Of a DNA stretch of 15,908 nucleotides, positions 14,796 through 15,908 are shown piece by piece. Every line of letters begins with the position of its first letter. Position 1 is the stretch's first letter. A program made the position numbers and the translations under genes. The notes beneath the pieces were generated by a model. It worked only from the letters and a program-made list of their open reading frames with translations, was not told the DNA's origin and made no database searches. This DNA is from Dehalococcoidia bacterium (GTDB lineage: Bacteria; Chloroflexota; Dehalococcoidia; UBA3495), in assembly GCA_028822675.1 (NCBI GenBank), contig JAPKDE010000041.1:1-15908 (forward strand). The letters are read 5' to 3'.

Positions 14796-14897
14796 TCTTG
14801 TACCTCCGGGAAATTGATCCAAGCCCCTGTCAGCCAAGGGTTTGAGGCGAGTAACGTAGTATATAGCACGTGATTGGCGTGTTCACTTAGAGGATCG

Positions 14898-14923
14898 GGA
14901 ACAATTCTGCGACGAAAACCGTC
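14898..14923 (+). promoter_or_regulatory. Candidate ECF-sigma promoter of the repeat lipoprotein
   Basis: GGAAC (14898-14902), a 17-nt spacer and CGTC (14920-14923) match the general ECF promoter pattern. It lies 45 nt before the lipoprotein ATG, leaving a leader of about 38 nt with the SD GGAAGG. It suggests, but does not prove, control by an ECF factor such as the one at 3084-3659. Confidence 0.4.
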
Positions 14924-14967
14924 AGGTAATAAAAGGGAAGATTAAAACAACCGGACGAAGGAAGGCA

Positions 14968-15908
14968 ATGAACCCGAGAATTGGCATAACCATGTTATTG
15001 GTGACGGTGATCGCCATTCTAGCTGCAGTGGGCTGCGGTAGTAGCGCAACGGCGACTCCTCAGGTTCAGCCGCTTCCGACAGCCAAGCCAATCGAAGGAG
15101 ACCCGCCGCCAGTAGAACCGCCCCCGGTTGAAGTTGCGGCTCCCATTGAAGACGCCTCAGTGACGCCGCCAAGCTCAGTTGGCGGAGATTACGTTTTAAA
15201 CATCACCTCCGGTTTGCCCAACGGGTGTGCCGAGTTCAACGGGTACGACCTGGCACAAGAAGGCAACGCGTTCGTGGTAAGCGTCAAGAACCTGGTGCCT
15301 CATCCCAGTCTTGAGATGGCCTGCACAGAACAATACGGCCTCCATGAGGGCCAAATAAGCATCGGTAGTGGCCTAGTAGCCGGAGAGACCTACACAGTCG
15401 CCGTCAACGACCACTTGATGCTCTCCTTCAATGCAATGGATGCAGAAGGTCTGGCCATGGTTGAGAAAGAATCTCCGGTGGACACGGTTGAAGTTTCTGA
15501 GGATGGCGGTGGGTACTCCCTGTCCGTAATCTCCAGACTTCCCAAGGGCAGTAGTTGCTCTAGGTTCAGCGGCTACACGATTAACAATCGATTCTTGGAG
15601 CGTATCGAGGTTTCTGTCAGTCATAGAGAGGTCTCCGAAGACAACGTTCCCTGCACCCGTGATCTGCCGGTGATCGTCACGGATATTCCGCTCGGAACTG
15701 AATTCGTTCCAGGCATGACCTATACCGTGGTAGTCAATGGCATCGAGACCGGCTTCCCAAGCGAAGACCTGGCAATGGTCTCAGTTCAGGCACCAATCGA
15801 ATCTGCCACGCTGGTCACCCCAGAGATCTCTGACGGCGTCTATTCCATCGACATTACGTCTGGGCTGCCCAGCGGTTGCGCCCAGTTCAACGACGTTGAG
15901 ATCAGCCG
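14968..15908 (+). CDS. Lipoprotein with ~108-residue cysteine-paired repeats (3' partial)
   Basis: The frame opens at ATG 14968, with GGAAGG a few nt upstream, and stays open for 313 codons to the window end. The signal peptide 'ITMLLVTVIAILAAVGC' gives a lipidated Cys23. A Pro/Glu-rich linker (about 27-70) follows. Three repeats start at Tyr75, Tyr183 and Tyr292 (spacing 108-109): 'YVLNITSGLPNGCAEF', 'YSLSVISRLPKGSSCSRF' and 'YSIDITSGLPSGCAQF'. Each complete repeat has two cysteines 32 residues apart (C87/C119, C197/C229), likely disulfides, and a closing 'GETYTVAVND' or 'GMTYTVVVNG' strand. The fold is probably an all-beta extracellular domain; I do not recognise a named family. The third repeat is cut by the window edge. 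Confidence 0.88.
   Translation, partial: MNPRIGITMLLVTVIAILAAVGCGSSATATPQVQPLPTAKPIEGDPPPVEPPPVEVAAPIEDASVTPPSSVGGDYVLNITSGLPNGCAEFNGYDLAQEGNAFVVSVKNLVPHPSLEMACTEQYGLHEGQISIGSGLVAGETYTVAVNDHLMLSFNAMDAEGLAMVEKESPVDTVEVSEDGGGYSLSVISRLPKGSSCSRFSGYTINNRFLERIEVSVSHREVSEDNVPCTRDLPVIVTDIPLGTEFVPGMTYTVVVNGIETGFPSEDLAMVSVQAPIESATLVTPEISDGVYSIDITSGLPSGCAQFNDVEIS

Overview
The window looks like chromosome from a free-living bacterium, probably a SAR202-type Chloroflexota (Dehalococcoidia) or a close relative. This is an inference from gene content: flavin/F420 luciferase-like monooxygenases, paired MaoC-like hotdog proteins, an acyl-CoA dehydrogenase, MFS exporters, an amidase, a mycothiol-type formaldehyde dehydrogenase, and lipoproteins with Thr/Pro-rich linkers. 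No rRNA, tRNA, CRISPR array, transposase or phage gene was seen. Genes are short transcription units on both strands, mostly with clear Shine-Dalgarno (SD) sequences, and TAA, TAG and TGA are all used as genuine stops.

Layout. 1-324: 3' end of an NtaA/DszA-type monooxygenase. 336-3659 (minus): an apparent surface-stress operon of ECF sigma factor, RskA-like anti-sigma and a three-repeat COG4315 lipoprotein. The lipoprotein's reading frame continues, through two in-frame stops, into a DNRLRE-type beta domain. 3852-4714 (plus): two overlapping MaoC-like hotdog genes ending at a strong bidirectional terminator. 4812-5992 (minus): an acyl-CoA dehydrogenase pseudogene with three lesions. 6275-8424: a NimR-like AraC regulator divergent from an MFS transporter. 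8541-8720 (minus): a 59-residue putative zinc-binding protein with a strong SD and three iterated 11-bp repeats upstream. 8972-10250 (minus): an F420-type luciferase-like oxidoreductase and a TfoX N-terminal-domain protein. 10425-12206 (plus): a second MFS transporter and a broken GNAT acetyltransferase. 12203-14795 (minus): a mycothiol-dependent formaldehyde dehydrogenase homologue and an amidase. 14968-end (plus): a lipoprotein made of ~108-residue repeats with paired cysteines, preceded by an ECF-like promoter motif, running off the window.

Two things stand out. First, three genes (COG4315/DNRLRE, acyl-CoA dehydrogenase, GNAT) carry nonsense or frameshift lesions while their neighbours are intact, so the region is either decaying locally or contains assembly errors. 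Second, the ECF sigma/anti-sigma/surface-protein module and the cysteine-paired repeat lipoprotein, perhaps linked by the ECF-like promoter, are the best candidates for an undescribed envelope system. No wholly new system could be demonstrated from sequence alone.
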